From UBA2336 sp964597075 (GTDB taxonomy: Bacteria; Bacteroidota; Bacteroidia; Cytophagales; Cyclobacteriaceae): a DNA stretch of 64,000 bases. Position 1 is the stretch's first letter. Every line of letters begins with the position of its first letter. Of this stretch, positions 46,136 through 55,906 are shown piece by piece. A program made the translations under genes and the position numbers. The notes under the pieces are model-generated. The model ran no database searches, had not been told where the DNA came from, and worked only from the letters and a program-made list of their open reading frames with translations. The stretch is taken from NCBI GenBank assembly GCA_964597075.1, contig CAZQXC010000002.1:12207-76206 (forward strand), read 5' to 3'.

Positions 46136-47303
46136 GTGACACGTTTTGCACTTTTAATCTTCTTTCTGCCCACATTGGCATTATCTCAGGCAACATTTAC
46201 AACTACCGGTAATTGGGACAATGCTTCAAACTGGACTGGCTCTAATCATCGGTGACGATGTCAACGAAAATGTGACCATCAATAATAATAGAACGGCTTT
46301 CATTCAAACTGGATTTTCATACACAATAGGTAATTTGAGTTTCGGGAACTCTTCGGGCCTCACCATTGACGCAGCTGCAACTTTAAATGTTGGAGACGCA
46401 TCAAATCCGCGTAACCTTACAGCAAATAACACAGCAACGATTACCGTAACAGGAACCCTTATCATATGGGGTGATTTGGTCGTGAACAATAGTCTTTCAT
46501 GGAATATTACAGGCACAGTAATTATCAAGGGGAATGTCATCATGAATAATGGTGCGTCCATTTCTGTATCAGGAAATTTATCGGTTGACGGAGATTTTAT
46601 AGGTGGAAATAATACCGATGTAACCATTACAGGAGGGGGTGGTGTAAGTGTTGGCGGTACAGTAGATGTTGGTAATAATTCAAATTTAACAGGCCCTCCT
46701 GGTTCATTCACTGCAGGTGGTTGTAGTCAAGGAGGCGGAAGCAGTTTCTGTAACAACGGAGTGCTTCCTATTGAACTTCTCTATTTTAACGCCTCCTCAA
46801 TTGAATCTGAGATCAACGTGACATGGGGAACTTCAAAAGAAGAAAATTTTGATTACTTCATCGTTCAGCAATCTAAAAATGGTGAGGAATATGTTGATTT
46901 AGGATCTGTACTTGGTGCAGGTTACAATACAGCTTCAAGAATTGATTATACGTTCGTTCATGATCAGCCCTTATTGGGATCTAATTACTACCGTTTGAAG
47001 GCCGTAGATTTGGATGGCACGTTCGAGTATTTTGGCCCTGTGGTGGTCAGCTTTGATGGGCTAAGAAATGTTAGCGTTTATCCAAATCCGGTAACAGAGG
47101 ATTATCTCAACCTTGAACTCAACTTTAATCCAGGCGAAAATGCTCGCATTGTAATTATGAATTCATTCGGTGTATCGGTGGCAAATTATACGAATGTCGG
47201 AATCCATACCCGAATCGAGTTGCCCACGCTTTCAGCGGGAGTGTACTTCGTAAAGTTTCAGTCAGCTGGACTGAATGAAACGCGCAGGTTTATCGTTCAA
47301 TAA
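46136..47303 (+). pseudogene. Secreted protein with type IX sorting domain, frameshifted near its N-terminus
   Basis: The GTG at 46136 starts a good signal peptide (FALLIFFLPTLALSQ) followed by ATFTTTGNWDNASNWTG, which stops at TGA 46253-46255. The second frame continues from there (IGDDVNENVTI...), and removing one base within 46241-46247 joins them. The mature region is a repetitive beta-helix-like stretch (about residues 40-180), then an Ig-like part (GVLPIELLYFN...), then a C-terminal type IX sorting domain (VYPNPVTEDYLNLEL ... AGVYFVKFQSAG ... FIVQ). An assembly error is possible. If genuine, the protein would not be exported. Confidence 0.7.
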
Positions 47304-47327
47304 AATGTTTTCATTACGGTTCAAGTA

Positions 47328-48287
47328 CTAAGCTTCCTGGGTTAAAAGCTCGGGAAGTTTTGTTAGAATCTCTGCCGTCATTTCCTTGAGTCCGAATTGG
47401 TGTCTCCAACCCCAGTCTTTCCTGGCGGACGAATCATCAATTGATTGTGGCCAGCTTTCAGCTATACTTTGTCTGAAATCCGGGTTGTAGGAAATCATAA
47501 AGTCTGGAATGTGCTTTTTGATTTCGGCTGAAATCTCAGCAGGTGAAAAACTCATGGCTGAAATGTTGTAGCTGGAACGAATCTTGATTTTTTCAGCAGG
47601 AGCTTCCATCAAGTCAAGGGTTGCTTTTACGGCATCGTCCATGTACATCATGGGCAGATAGGTATCTTCCTTCAGGAAGCATTCAAATTTTTTATCCGTC
47701 AAAGCTTTGAAGAAAATGTCTACAGCATAATCGGTGGTACCGCCACCGGGTTTTGTTTTGTAGCCAATCAACCCCGGGTAACGCAAACTGCGCACATCAA
47801 CGCCTTTGTTTCGGAAATACCATTCGCACCAACGCTCCCCGGCTTGCTTACTAATGCCGTAAATGGTTGTCGGATCCATGATGGTATCCTGAGGTGTGTT
47901 TTGCTTGGGTGTTGTTGGTCCGAAGGCTGCAATGGAGCTAGGCCAGTACACTTTGTGCAACTGAAATTCAACGGCTGCATCCAACACGTGCACCAATCCA
48001 TCCAGGTTTAAATGCCAGGCAAACTTGGGGTTCTTTTCACCCGTGGCGGATAGCACGGCAGCTAAATGATACACCTGGGTGATTTCATTTTTCTTGATAA
48101 AATCGAATAGATTCTTTTGTTTGAGAACATCCAGAATTTCAAAATTCCCCTGATTTAGAATTCCCTGCGGATCCTTTATATCGGTGGCAATTACATTGTC
48201 CTTGCCATATAAATTCCAAAGTCCTTGTGTTAACTCTGAACCCAATTGTCCGCCAGCGCCTATTATTAGAATCTTGTGTTTTTTCAT
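47328..48287 (-). CDS. tdh: L-threonine 3-dehydrogenase, short-chain (epimerase-like) type
   Basis: Oxidises threonine to 2-amino-3-ketobutyrate with NAD. 319 aa from the ATG at 48287; an earlier start would add 16 residues. The Rossmann motif GAGGQLGSEL is near residue 9, the catalytic Tyr-x3-Lys lies in YGISKQAGE near 143, and GGGTTDYAVDIFF and LPMMYMDDAVKATL near 182 and 213 are the substrate-side blocks seen in the short-chain TDH of Flavobacterium, distinct from zinc-dependent TDH. kbl, the next enzyme, is divergent at 149 bp. Confidence 0.9.
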   Translation of the reverse strand: MKKHKILIIGAGGQLGSELTQGLWNLYGKDNVIATDIKDPQGILNQGNFEILDVLKQKNLFDFIKKNEITQVYHLAAVLSATGEKNPKFAWHLNLDGLVHVLDAAVEFQLHKVYWPSSIAAFGPTTPKQNTPQDTIMDPTTIYGISKQAGERWCEWYFRNKGVDVRSLRYPGLIGYKTKPGGGTTDYAVDIFFKALTDKKFECFLKEDTYLPMMYMDDAVKATLDLMEAPAEKIKIRSSYNISAMSFSPAEISAEIKKHIPDFMISYNPDFRQSIAESWPQSIDDSSARKDWGWRHQFGLKEMTAEILTKLPELLTQEA

Positions 48288-48364
48288 GTTGTGGATTGGG
48301 TCGAAAGTTAAAGAATTTTGGCTTTTTACTACCAACTGTTAGGTTCACTTTTGGGGGAAGCGAT

Positions 48365-48372
48365 TAACTTTG
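48365..48372 (+). promoter_or_regulatory. Candidate -7 element for kbl
   Basis: TAACTTTG matches TAnnTTTG in the tdh-kbl divergent space. A hairpin repeat lies between it and the kbl ATG. On the other strand TAACTTTC (near 48302) is a weaker element for tdh. Confidence 0.45.
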
Positions 48373-48382
48373 CGCCACTTCA

Positions 48383-48411
48383 CCCCAACCCCTCTTCCGG
48401 GAGGAGTGGGG
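48383..48411. repeat. CCCC...GGGG hairpin repeat in the kbl leader
   Basis: Imperfect palindrome with CCCC at 48383-48386 and GGGG at 48408-48411, and a CCTC/GAGG inner stem. GC-rich hairpins of this type occur dispersed in Bacteroidota genomes. Its place in the leader could affect kbl expression. Confidence 0.45.
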
Positions 48412-48435
48412 CTTTAAGTTGATAATAGAAAGTCT

Positions 48436-49653
48436 ATGTATAAAAAGCTAAAACCTGTATTAGAGAAAGAACTTGCTTCTATTAAGGAAGCAGGGCTATT
48501 TAAAAAGGAGCGCATTATTATTTCTCCGCAAGGGGCCGATATAAAAATTGAGGCCCGCCTGCCGGACGGGCAGGGCGGAAAAGAGGTTATTAACTTCTGT
48601 GCGAACAACTATCTCGGCCTTTCATCACACCCCAGAGTAATTGAAGCAGCTAAACGTGCTATTGATACCCATGGCTTCGGTATGTCTTCTGTACGGTTCA
48701 TCTGTGGTACACAAGACATCCATAAGGAGCTGGAAAAAAAGATTTCTGATTTTCTGGGCATGGAAGATACCATATTGTATGCCGCAGCCTTTGATGCTAA
48801 CGGTGGGGTTTTTGAACCCTTGCTTGGCGCAGAAGACGCCATAGTTTCGGACGAATTAAATCACGCTTCTATTATTGATGGAGTTCGGTTGTGTAAAGCC
48901 ATGCGGTACCGCTACACGCACAACGACATGAATGACTTGGAAAAGCAATTGCAGGATGCAAAGGCTGCCGGAGCGCGACAAATACTCATTGTTACCGATG
49001 GGGCCTTCTCTATGGATGGAACCATTGCCCGTTTAGATTTGATCTGTGACATAGCCGATAAGTATGAGGCTTTGGTGATGACGGATGAATGCCATGCCAC
49101 TGGTTTTCTGGGTAAAACCGGAAGGGGTGTTCCTGAATATTGTGGTGTAATGGATCGGGTAGACATTATTACCGGTACATTAGGCAAAGCACTGGGTGGA
49201 GCTTCAGGCGGATTTACTTCCGGAAAGAAGGAAATTATTGAATTACTGCGCCAGCGATCACGACCCTATTTATTCTCAAACACGCTGGCACCTTCTATTG
49301 TAGGTGCTTCTATTGAAGTGTTTAATATGCTTTCGGAAACAACTGCTTTACGTGATAAGTTGGAAAGCAATACAACCTATTTTAGAAATGAGATGACAAA
49401 AGCCGGTTTTGATATCAAACCGGGCGAACATCCTATAGTTCCCATAATGTTGTATGAGGCTCCTCTTGCACAAAAGTTTGCTGAAAAGCTTCTGGAGAAA
49501 GGAATCTATGTCATCGGCTTTTTCTTTCCGGTGGTTCCGAAAGGAAAAGCCAGAATTCGCGTACAGATTTCAGCGGCTCATGAAAACCATCATCTGGAAA
49601 AAGCCATACAGGCCTTTACTGAAATTGGAAAAGAGCTGGGTGTTTTGAAATAG
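48436..49653 (+). CDS. kbl: Glycine C-acetyltransferase (2-amino-3-ketobutyrate CoA ligase)
   Basis: PLP enzyme that splits 2-amino-3-ketobutyrate with CoA into glycine and acetyl-CoA, the second step of threonine breakdown after Tdh. 405 aa, about nine more than usual. The PLP lysine is Lys251 in GTLGKALGG, with DECHATGFLG near residue 215. Between ADIKIE and KEVINFC, residues 40-48 (ARLPDGQGG) appear extra; they come from a palindromic repeat at 48558-48574. The rest is ordinary and active-looking. tdh is divergent upstream. Confidence 0.95.
   Translation: MYKKLKPVLEKELASIKEAGLFKKERIIISPQGADIKIEARLPDGQGGKEVINFCANNYLGLSSHPRVIEAAKRAIDTHGFGMSSVRFICGTQDIHKELEKKISDFLGMEDTILYAAAFDANGGVFEPLLGAEDAIVSDELNHASIIDGVRLCKAMRYRYTHNDMNDLEKQLQDAKAAGARQILIVTDGAFSMDGTIARLDLICDIADKYEALVMTDECHATGFLGKTGRGVPEYCGVMDRVDIITGTLGKALGGASGGFTSGKKEIIELLRQRSRPYLFSNTLAPSIVGASIEVFNMLSETTALRDKLESNTTYFRNEMTKAGFDIKPGEHPIVPIMLYEAPLAQKFAEKLLEKGIYVIGFFFPVVPKGKARIRVQISAAHENHHLEKAIQAFTEIGKELGVLK
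48558..48574. repeat. Palindromic repeat within kbl
   Basis: CCTGCC (48558-48563) and GGCAGG (48569-48574) around a 5-nt loop, the same arms as at 3516-3535. Here they lie in frame inside kbl and give residues around 41-47. Confidence 0.65.
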
Positions 49654-49761
49654 CCGATTTCTTTTTTAACCGTCTATCTTCATGATTGGATTTCTTATGA
49701 AATAGTTGAAATCTGTTTAAGGTTTAATTTCTATATTTCACTTCTTAAACCTATTTCATTC

Positions 49762-52700
49762 ATGAAGAATTTTCTCATTGCCCTTTTAGCACTCAGTATA
49801 TCTTTTACTGTATTCTCACAACGGGCTACAAAAAATCAGCAGCCCGCCCCTGTTGCAAATTCAATCGATCTTAATGCCTATTATAATTCTGTAAAGTGGA
49901 GGAGCATTGGGCCTTTCCGCGGAGGACGTTCGGTTACGGCAAGTGGGGTAGTGGGTGACATCAATACGTACTATATGGGCACTACCGGGGGAGGTGTTTG
50001 GAAAACCGATGACATGGGGAATACGTGGAGAAATATTTCAGATGGCTATTTCACTACGGGTTCGGTGGGTGCTATCGCTGTTTCGGAGAGCGAACCTAAC
50101 ACCGTTTACGTAGGTATGGGCGAGCATGCCGTTCGTGGTGTAATGACACATCATGGTGATGGTGTTTACAAATCCACCGATGCCGGAAAAACCTGGAGGA
50201 AATTAGGCCTTGAACAGACGCAACATATTTCACGCATTGTCATTCACCCGCGTGATCCGAATATAGTGTATGTAGCTGCTCAAGGTGCATTATATGGAAA
50301 GACACCGGAACGAGGTGTATATAAATCTGTTGATGGAGGGGCAACCTGGAAAAGAGTTTTATATGTAGACGATAAAAGTGGATGTGTAGAACTTTCAATG
50401 GACTATAACAATCCGCAAGTATTGTATGCCGCTATGAATGAATATGGCCGCTTGCCGTGGAAAGTAATAAGCGGTGGAACAGGCAGTGGTTTGTATAAAT
50501 CGAATGATGCCGGAGCAACGTGGGAAAAAATTCATACGGGCTTGCCTAAAGAGCTGGGTAAAATGGCTGTTGCTGTAAGCCGATCAAATTCTGAAAAAGT
50601 TTATGCGCTGGTAGAAAGTGATTCCGATAAAGAGCAGGGTGGCTTATTTGTTTCGGAGAATGCCGGTAAAACCTGGACGCGTGTTAGTGACGATCATCGA
50701 TTGGTTCAACGGGCATGGTACTACATTGAAGTTTTTATAGATCCGCAAGACGAGCAGACTGTTTATGTATTAAGCGCTCCTGCATTGCGTTCCATTGATG
50801 GCGGTAAAACCTGGGAGAATGTTGAAGGTGCGCATGGCGATTACCACGATTTGTGGATTAACCCGAACAATCCAAAAAATATGGTCATGGCCGATGATGG
50901 TGGTGCTTCCATTACGCTGAATTATGGTAAAACGTGGTCAACTCAAAGTAATATGCCTACGGCACAGTTATATCGTATTAATGTTGACAATAGTTTTCCC
51001 TACAGAATTTACGCAGGCCAGCAAGACAATACTTCATTAGCGATTGCCAGCCGTGAATTTGCCAGTGGTGGAATTTCAGCCAAGAGTTGGGCGCCATCTG
51101 CCGGGGGCGAAAGTGCTTTCCTGGCGTTTAATCCGGATGACCCACAATATGTACTGGGAGGCAGCTATCTCGGAACCATTGAAGTACTCGACACCAAAGC
51201 AAAAGCCGGTACCAATATTATGGCGGCTCCTATTCAATACCTGGGTCGTGATGCAAAAGATATGAAATATCGGTTCAATTGGAATGCACCCATCATCTGG
51301 TCGAAACATGAACCCAACACCTTTTATCACGGTGCACAGGTTTTATTAAAAACTACAGATATGGGCAAAACCTGGACGGAAGTTTCGCCTGACCTTTCCC
51401 GTAACGAAAAGGAAAAACAGGGCAAAGGTGGTGGACCGTACACCAATGAAGCCGTAGGCGCAGAAAATTATGGTACGCTGAGTTATGTGATTGAATCACC
51501 ACATGAAAAAGGGGTGATCTGGACAGGAAGTGATGATGGCCTGGTACACCTTACCCGCGATGGCGGAGCTACCTGGAAAAATGTAACACCCATTGGTTTA
51601 CAAGAGTGCCTGATCAATGCGATTGACGTATCACCACACGATCCGGCAACAGCCTATATCGCTACCACGCGTTTTAAGTTTAATGATCATGCACCTGCAT
51701 TGTACAAAACTACCGACTACGGAAAAACATGGACTAACATTACGAAGGGGATTCCACAAGGAGCGTTTACACGTGTTGTACGCGAAGATGATGTGCGAAA
51801 GGATTTGCTTTTTGCCGGAACTGAAACCGGAGTTTATATTTCCTTTAATGGTGGTGCAACTTGGCAATCCTTTCAGTTGAATTTGCCGGTAACACCCATC
51901 ACCGATCTTAAAGTTCATCAAGGTGATCTTATCGCATCTACCTCCGGCCGATCATTCTGGATACTGGATGACCTGGGGTTAATACGACAGTATAAATCTA
52001 ACGCTGAATCGTTTGCACTCTTTAAACCGGTAGATGTAATTCTCGTAAATGGCTCCAGTGAGTTAAATGGTTCAACGTCTGAGTTTAGTGGTTCGCATCC
52101 GTATCGGGGTGTAAACCCCGCAACCGGAAGCGTGATCTATTACCACTTGCCTGAGTTAAGGAAGGAGGATCACATTTCTATTATCATTAAGGATGCTTCG
52201 GGTAATGTTGTTCGTCAGTTCAGCTCTAAAACCGACACCACGTTTGTTACCTATGATGGGGGTCCGTCTGCAGAACCTGTATTATCAAAAACGAAAGGTC
52301 TTAATCGGTTCGTTTGGAATCTTCGTTACCCAACCATGCCAGGGGCAACCGGTGTCTATATTGAGGGTAGTTATAGAGGTCATAGAGCCTCCCCAGGTAA
52401 GTATTCAGCTGAATTGATGATAGGTGATCGGGAGACAGCTGTGGCTTTTGAAATCCTGCCCAATCCATTGTATGAATTGGATGCAAAAGCTTATCAGGAA
52501 TACCATACTGTAATGAATAAGATGGAAGCAGAACTCACCCTGATGCATAACCTGGTAAATTCTTTACACGATAAACGCCTTCAGCTTGAGCAACTACTGA
52601 GCACACTTCCTTCAGAAGAAAAGCATAAAGCCATTGTAGTAAACGGGCACGCTTTGGTTAAGCGCATGAAGCAGTGGGATAAGGAAATGGTTCAACGCAA

Positions 52701-52944
52701 ATCAAAAGCGTATGATGATGTAGAAAACTTTCCAAACAAGTTTACCGCAGAATACCTCTTCCTGATAAACCATACCGAAAGTGATATTCCAAAAGTGAAT
52801 AAACCTTCGTTGGATCGTTTGGCTGAGCTTACTCAGGAATGGAGAGTACTTCATGCACGCGCACGTGAAATATTGGAAAGGGATATCCCTGCCTTGAACA
52901 AGCAATTCTGGGATGCAGGAGTTGGAGCTGTTTGGAAGAAATGA
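49762..52944 (+). CDS. Secreted BNR/sortilin-like beta-propeller protein
   Basis: 1060 aa with a signal peptide ending near FTVFSQ at residue 20. Most of it consists of repeated BNR/VPS10-type units: a hydrophobic strand, then GxTW with a small residue before it (GNTWRNIS, GKTWRKLG, GATWKRVL, GATWEKIH, GKTWTRVS and more), forming one or more beta propellers up to about residue 720. A fibronectin-like part and a helical C-terminus rich in Lys, Glu and Leu follow. No sorting domain is seen, so export is by the Sec route only. Proteins like this are widespread in the phylum and lack a settled function; it is probably not a classical glycosidase. Confidence 0.85.
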   Translation: MKNFLIALLALSISFTVFSQRATKNQQPAPVANSIDLNAYYNSVKWRSIGPFRGGRSVTASGVVGDINTYYMGTTGGGVWKTDDMGNTWRNISDGYFTTGSVGAIAVSESEPNTVYVGMGEHAVRGVMTHHGDGVYKSTDAGKTWRKLGLEQTQHISRIVIHPRDPNIVYVAAQGALYGKTPERGVYKSVDGGATWKRVLYVDDKSGCVELSMDYNNPQVLYAAMNEYGRLPWKVISGGTGSGLYKSNDAGATWEKIHTGLPKELGKMAVAVSRSNSEKVYALVESDSDKEQGGLFVSENAGKTWTRVSDDHRLVQRAWYYIEVFIDPQDEQTVYVLSAPALRSIDGGKTWENVEGAHGDYHDLWINPNNPKNMVMADDGGASITLNYGKTWSTQSNMPTAQLYRINVDNSFPYRIYAGQQDNTSLAIASREFASGGISAKSWAPSAGGESAFLAFNPDDPQYVLGGSYLGTIEVLDTKAKAGTNIMAAPIQYLGRDAKDMKYRFNWNAPIIWSKHEPNTFYHGAQVLLKTTDMGKTWTEVSPDLSRNEKEKQGKGGGPYTNEAVGAENYGTLSYVIESPHEKGVIWTGSDDGLVHLTRDGGATWKNVTPIGLQECLINAIDVSPHDPATAYIATTRFKFNDHAPALYKTTDYGKTWTNITKGIPQGAFTRVVREDDVRKDLLFAGTETGVYISFNGGATWQSFQLNLPVTPITDLKVHQGDLIASTSGRSFWILDDLGLIRQYKSNAESFALFKPVDVILVNGSSELNGSTSEFSGSHPYRGVNPATGSVIYYHLPELRKEDHISIIIKDASGNVVRQFSSKTDTTFVTYDGGPSAEPVLSKTKGLNRFVWNLRYPTMPGATGVYIEGSYRGHRASPGKYSAELMIGDRETAVAFEILPNPLYELDAKAYQEYHTVMNKMEAELTLMHNLVNSLHDKRLQLEQLLSTLPSEEKHKAIVVNGHALVKRMKQWDKEMVQRKSKAYDDVENFPNKFTAEYLFLINHTESDIPKVNKPSLDRLAELTQEWRVLHARAREILERDIPALNKQFWDAGVGAVWKK

Positions 52945-52962
52945 TAGTACCGGGTATTGCAA

Positions 52963-53826
52963 TTAAGCTTTAACGCCATTTTTTGTAGGAACACTTTCAC
53001 TTTCAACTACAGACTCTTCCCAATGGGTTGGCTCTGAGTTATGAAGGTAGCTTAGTATCTTTTGTTCTACCTGCTTGAGCTTTAAGGCTTTTAGAAATTT
53101 ACCGTTGCGGGCCAATATAAGTCTGCCGGTTTCTTCGGAAATAGCCAGTACAAGCGTATCCGTACTTTCCGACATGCCCACGGCCGCACGGTGACGCATT
53201 CCAAATTGAGGAGGGAGATGGTCGTTTTCACTTACGGGCAATACACATCGTGCAGCTTTAACGCGCCCTTTGTGTATAATGATGGCCCCATCGTGTAACG
53301 GACTGGTCTTGTTGAAGATTGAAAGTATGAGTGCTTTCGTAATCTCCGCGTCCAAAGGATCGCCCGTTTCCGCATAGAACTTTAACGCGGTATCCCGTGA
53401 AAAAACGATCAGCGCTCCGGTTTTAGTACCTTTTAATGTTTTACAGGCTTCAATGATTTGGTGAATATCCGTTTCATCGTTGTATTCGCCTCGCCAGTTT
53501 GCCAGGGTTTTTAAAAAATTATCACGGAATTCAGTACCTCTACCAATGACCAGCAAAAACTTACGGATTTCCGGTTGAAACAAAATGATCATAGCCAACA
53601 CGCCTACACCCATAAATTGTCCGAGTATGGTGGCCAGTAATTCCATTTGTGCCGCACGCACAATCAGGTAAATCAGATAAAGCGCCAGTATGCCAAGAAA
53701 AATATTTACAGCAATACTTCCGCGAATAAGCTTATAAACCTGATATAACAAAATGCTCACCAGGCCAATATCTACGAGGTCAACCCACGTTACATCCAGA
53801 AAGCCGATTTTAAAAAGAAGAATCAT
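52963..53826 (-). CDS. cdaA: Diadenylate cyclase
   Basis: Makes cyclic di-AMP from two ATP, a signal for osmotic and cell wall balance. 287 aa with three N-terminal spans (about residues 12-95) and the DAC domain. The catalytic motifs DGA (in LHDGAIIIHKGR near residue 178) and RHR (in FGMRHRAAVG near 210) are complete. The tail after residue 245 is short and variable. It stands alone here, with cdaR-like or glmM partners not present. Confidence 0.93.
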   Translation of the reverse strand: MILLFKIGFLDVTWVDLVDIGLVSILLYQVYKLIRGSIAVNIFLGILALYLIYLIVRAAQMELLATILGQFMGVGVLAMIILFQPEIRKFLLVIGRGTEFRDNFLKTLANWRGEYNDETDIHQIIEACKTLKGTKTGALIVFSRDTALKFYAETGDPLDAEITKALILSIFNKTSPLHDGAIIIHKGRVKAARCVLPVSENDHLPPQFGMRHRAAVGMSESTDTLVLAISEETGRLILARNGKFLKALKLKQVEQKILSYLHNSEPTHWEESVVESESVPTKNGVKA

Positions 53827-53892
53827 TGATGTAAAGTTAAGGTAAATAGACTTTATACCTTAAGGTTATCGGTAGAATCGTCTTTGTATAGG

Positions 53893-55896
53893 TCACTTTA
53901 ACTCTTTGTCAATTTTTACTGATGACAGTCCTTTTAAATATGTGTCATACCAACCAATGTATCGTTGGAGCCTGTCTACCTGATAACTGGGTGTCGATAT
54001 GCCATGGAACTGACCGGGGTAAATAATCAGCCCGGTTGGAATATTCTGTGATCGCAGCGCCTGATACATCTGCTCACTTCCAATAGCGGGTACATTGAAA
54101 TCTTTTTCTCCCACGATATAAAGCGTAGGTGTTTTTATGCGATCTGCTTTGAAGAAGGGATAGGAAATCTTCATGTACTTATCAACATTTTTCCACGGTA
54201 CACCCAGCTCATTTTCATATTGATTGATATACTGATCGTGTCCATAACCGGAAAAAATATTGGCGATACCAGCACCACTAACGGCTGCCTTGAACCGGGT
54301 ATCGGTTGCAATGCTGTAATTTGTAAGCATACCACCATAACTCCAACCGCCAATGCCAAGTTTACCCGGATCTGCAATTCCATTTGCAATAGCATAGTCA
54401 ACAGCTCCTTGAATATCGATAACTTCTTTATTTCCCCAGTCGGCACTAATGGCCCTGCTGTAAGCAAGCCCCCGACCGCTGCTTCCTCTGTAATTAACCG
54501 AGATAACATTATATCCTGAGGCAGCGAGTATTTGCTGCGTTATGGAAAAACCCCAGTTATCTTGCGCAACCGGTCCACCATGTATAAAAAAGATGGTAGG
54601 GTTTTTTTGTTTGGGATCAACGCCTACCGCCCGATAGAGAATACTGGAAACCATCGTGCCATCCTTGCTCTTTGATGTGAAACCTTCAACTGTTGCCAAC
54701 TGAATAGTGGAGAAAAAGTCTTCATGATGACTGGTAAGTTTGCGCGGTTCACCATTTTCGATAACACAAACTTCAGCTGGTCTGTTTGGATCACTTACCA
54801 GTGCAACGGGTTTACCCGCAGAAGAAATGGAGAGACTGGAGTAGACTCTTTTTCCCTCAGCAAATCGTTTAAATTCACTGGTGGATAAACTTACCTCACC
54901 AATATATTGCTGACGATCGTCAGCGACCTGCACATAAATTGCTTTACTATCCGAACTCCATTCGGGATTACTTACCGGACGATCAAGTGAAAGGGTTAAT
55001 ACTTTCGGCTCTCCCCCCTCTTTAGAGATTACGGCCAGTACACTTTGTTCGTACATGTTAAACGTTGGCGTTGTTGAACGCAAATAGGCAATAGTTTTTC
55101 CATCCGGACTCCATTTTGGATTAGTATCTGATCCGGTCCATGTTGTCAGTTGTTTTGGTGTTGCTCCTTTCCGGGCATCAATAATCCATAAGTCACTATT
55201 ATTATTTTTATCGGGCTCAGCGGTTCGGTTGCTTACAAAAACCAGTTGGTTTCCGTCAGGGCTCCATTCCGGTTGTGCCTCATTGAACTTTCCACGGGTT
55301 AGCGTATCCAGTTTTTTGGTAGCCAGATCAAATAAATACAAATGAGAGTAGCGTTCCTGAACATAACCTTGTACATCTTGCTTAAACCGGAATCGATCTA
55401 TTTCAATCGGCTTAGGAGTTTTTGTTTTAGAAGTATCTGGCAGATCACGGATAACCATCACTAGTTTTTTGCCATCAGGCGACCATTTGTAATCGGTCAG
55501 GTCTGCTTTTAGATCGGTTAGTTTTTTTGCTTCTCCACCTTTCCGATCCATTAACCACACCTGGCTTTTCTTCAGCCCAAATCGGCTGGATACAAAAGAG
55601 AGATACCGCCCATCGGGACTCCACTTTGGAGATGACTCGCCATCAGGACTGTTGGTGAGTTGTATGGTCTGTTGGCCATCAAGGCTTACCATCCATAGAT
55701 CACTGTTGCGTTTGTCTTTGGCGGAATCGACAGATGTAACAACATACGCTACCCACTGCCCTTCTGGGGATAGTATCGGGTCGGTAACAGATTTTAATTT
55801 GTAAAGATCGCCCGGCTGGAGTTTTTTATTAGACGTTACTTGTCCGAAGGTTAAAGCGGTCAGGAACAGACAGGATAGAATTAGTAAGGATTTCAT
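53893..55896 (-). CDS. Secreted S9 family prolyl oligopeptidase-type peptidase
   Basis: 667 aa with a signal peptide ending near TALTFGQ at residue 19. The first 400 residues are a beta propeller of TolB/WD40-like repeats (SPDGQWVAYV, WSPDGRYLSFVSSR, WSPDGKKLV), and the rest an alpha/beta hydrolase. The nucleophile is Ser519 in GGWSYGG, the His631 in GQFHGI, and the Asp is in VGEKDFNVP near 600. All triad members are there. It should act on oligopeptides in the periplasm. folP starts 10 bp away downstream, so it may be in the same transcript. Confidence 0.92.
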   Translation of the reverse strand: MKSLLILSCLFLTALTFGQVTSNKKLQPGDLYKLKSVTDPILSPEGQWVAYVVTSVDSAKDKRNSDLWMVSLDGQQTIQLTNSPDGESSPKWSPDGRYLSFVSSRFGLKKSQVWLMDRKGGEAKKLTDLKADLTDYKWSPDGKKLVMVIRDLPDTSKTKTPKPIEIDRFRFKQDVQGYVQERYSHLYLFDLATKKLDTLTRGKFNEAQPEWSPDGNQLVFVSNRTAEPDKNNNSDLWIIDARKGATPKQLTTWTGSDTNPKWSPDGKTIAYLRSTTPTFNMYEQSVLAVISKEGGEPKVLTLSLDRPVSNPEWSSDSKAIYVQVADDRQQYIGEVSLSTSEFKRFAEGKRVYSSLSISSAGKPVALVSDPNRPAEVCVIENGEPRKLTSHHEDFFSTIQLATVEGFTSKSKDGTMVSSILYRAVGVDPKQKNPTIFFIHGGPVAQDNWGFSITQQILAASGYNVISVNYRGSSGRGLAYSRAISADWGNKEVIDIQGAVDYAIANGIADPGKLGIGGWSYGGMLTNYSIATDTRFKAAVSGAGIANIFSGYGHDQYINQYENELGVPWKNVDKYMKISYPFFKADRIKTPTLYIVGEKDFNVPAIGSEQMYQALRSQNIPTGLIIYPGQFHGISTPSYQVDRLQRYIGWYDTYLKGLSSVKIDKELK

Positions 55897-55906
55897 AGTG
55901 TATGAA

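Noticed and set aside
46221..46260. Programmed ribosomal frameshift in the type IX cargo gene
   Set aside because: No slippery heptamer, no stem-loop or stop context typical of such sites was found at 46241-46255; a pseudogene or base error is simpler.
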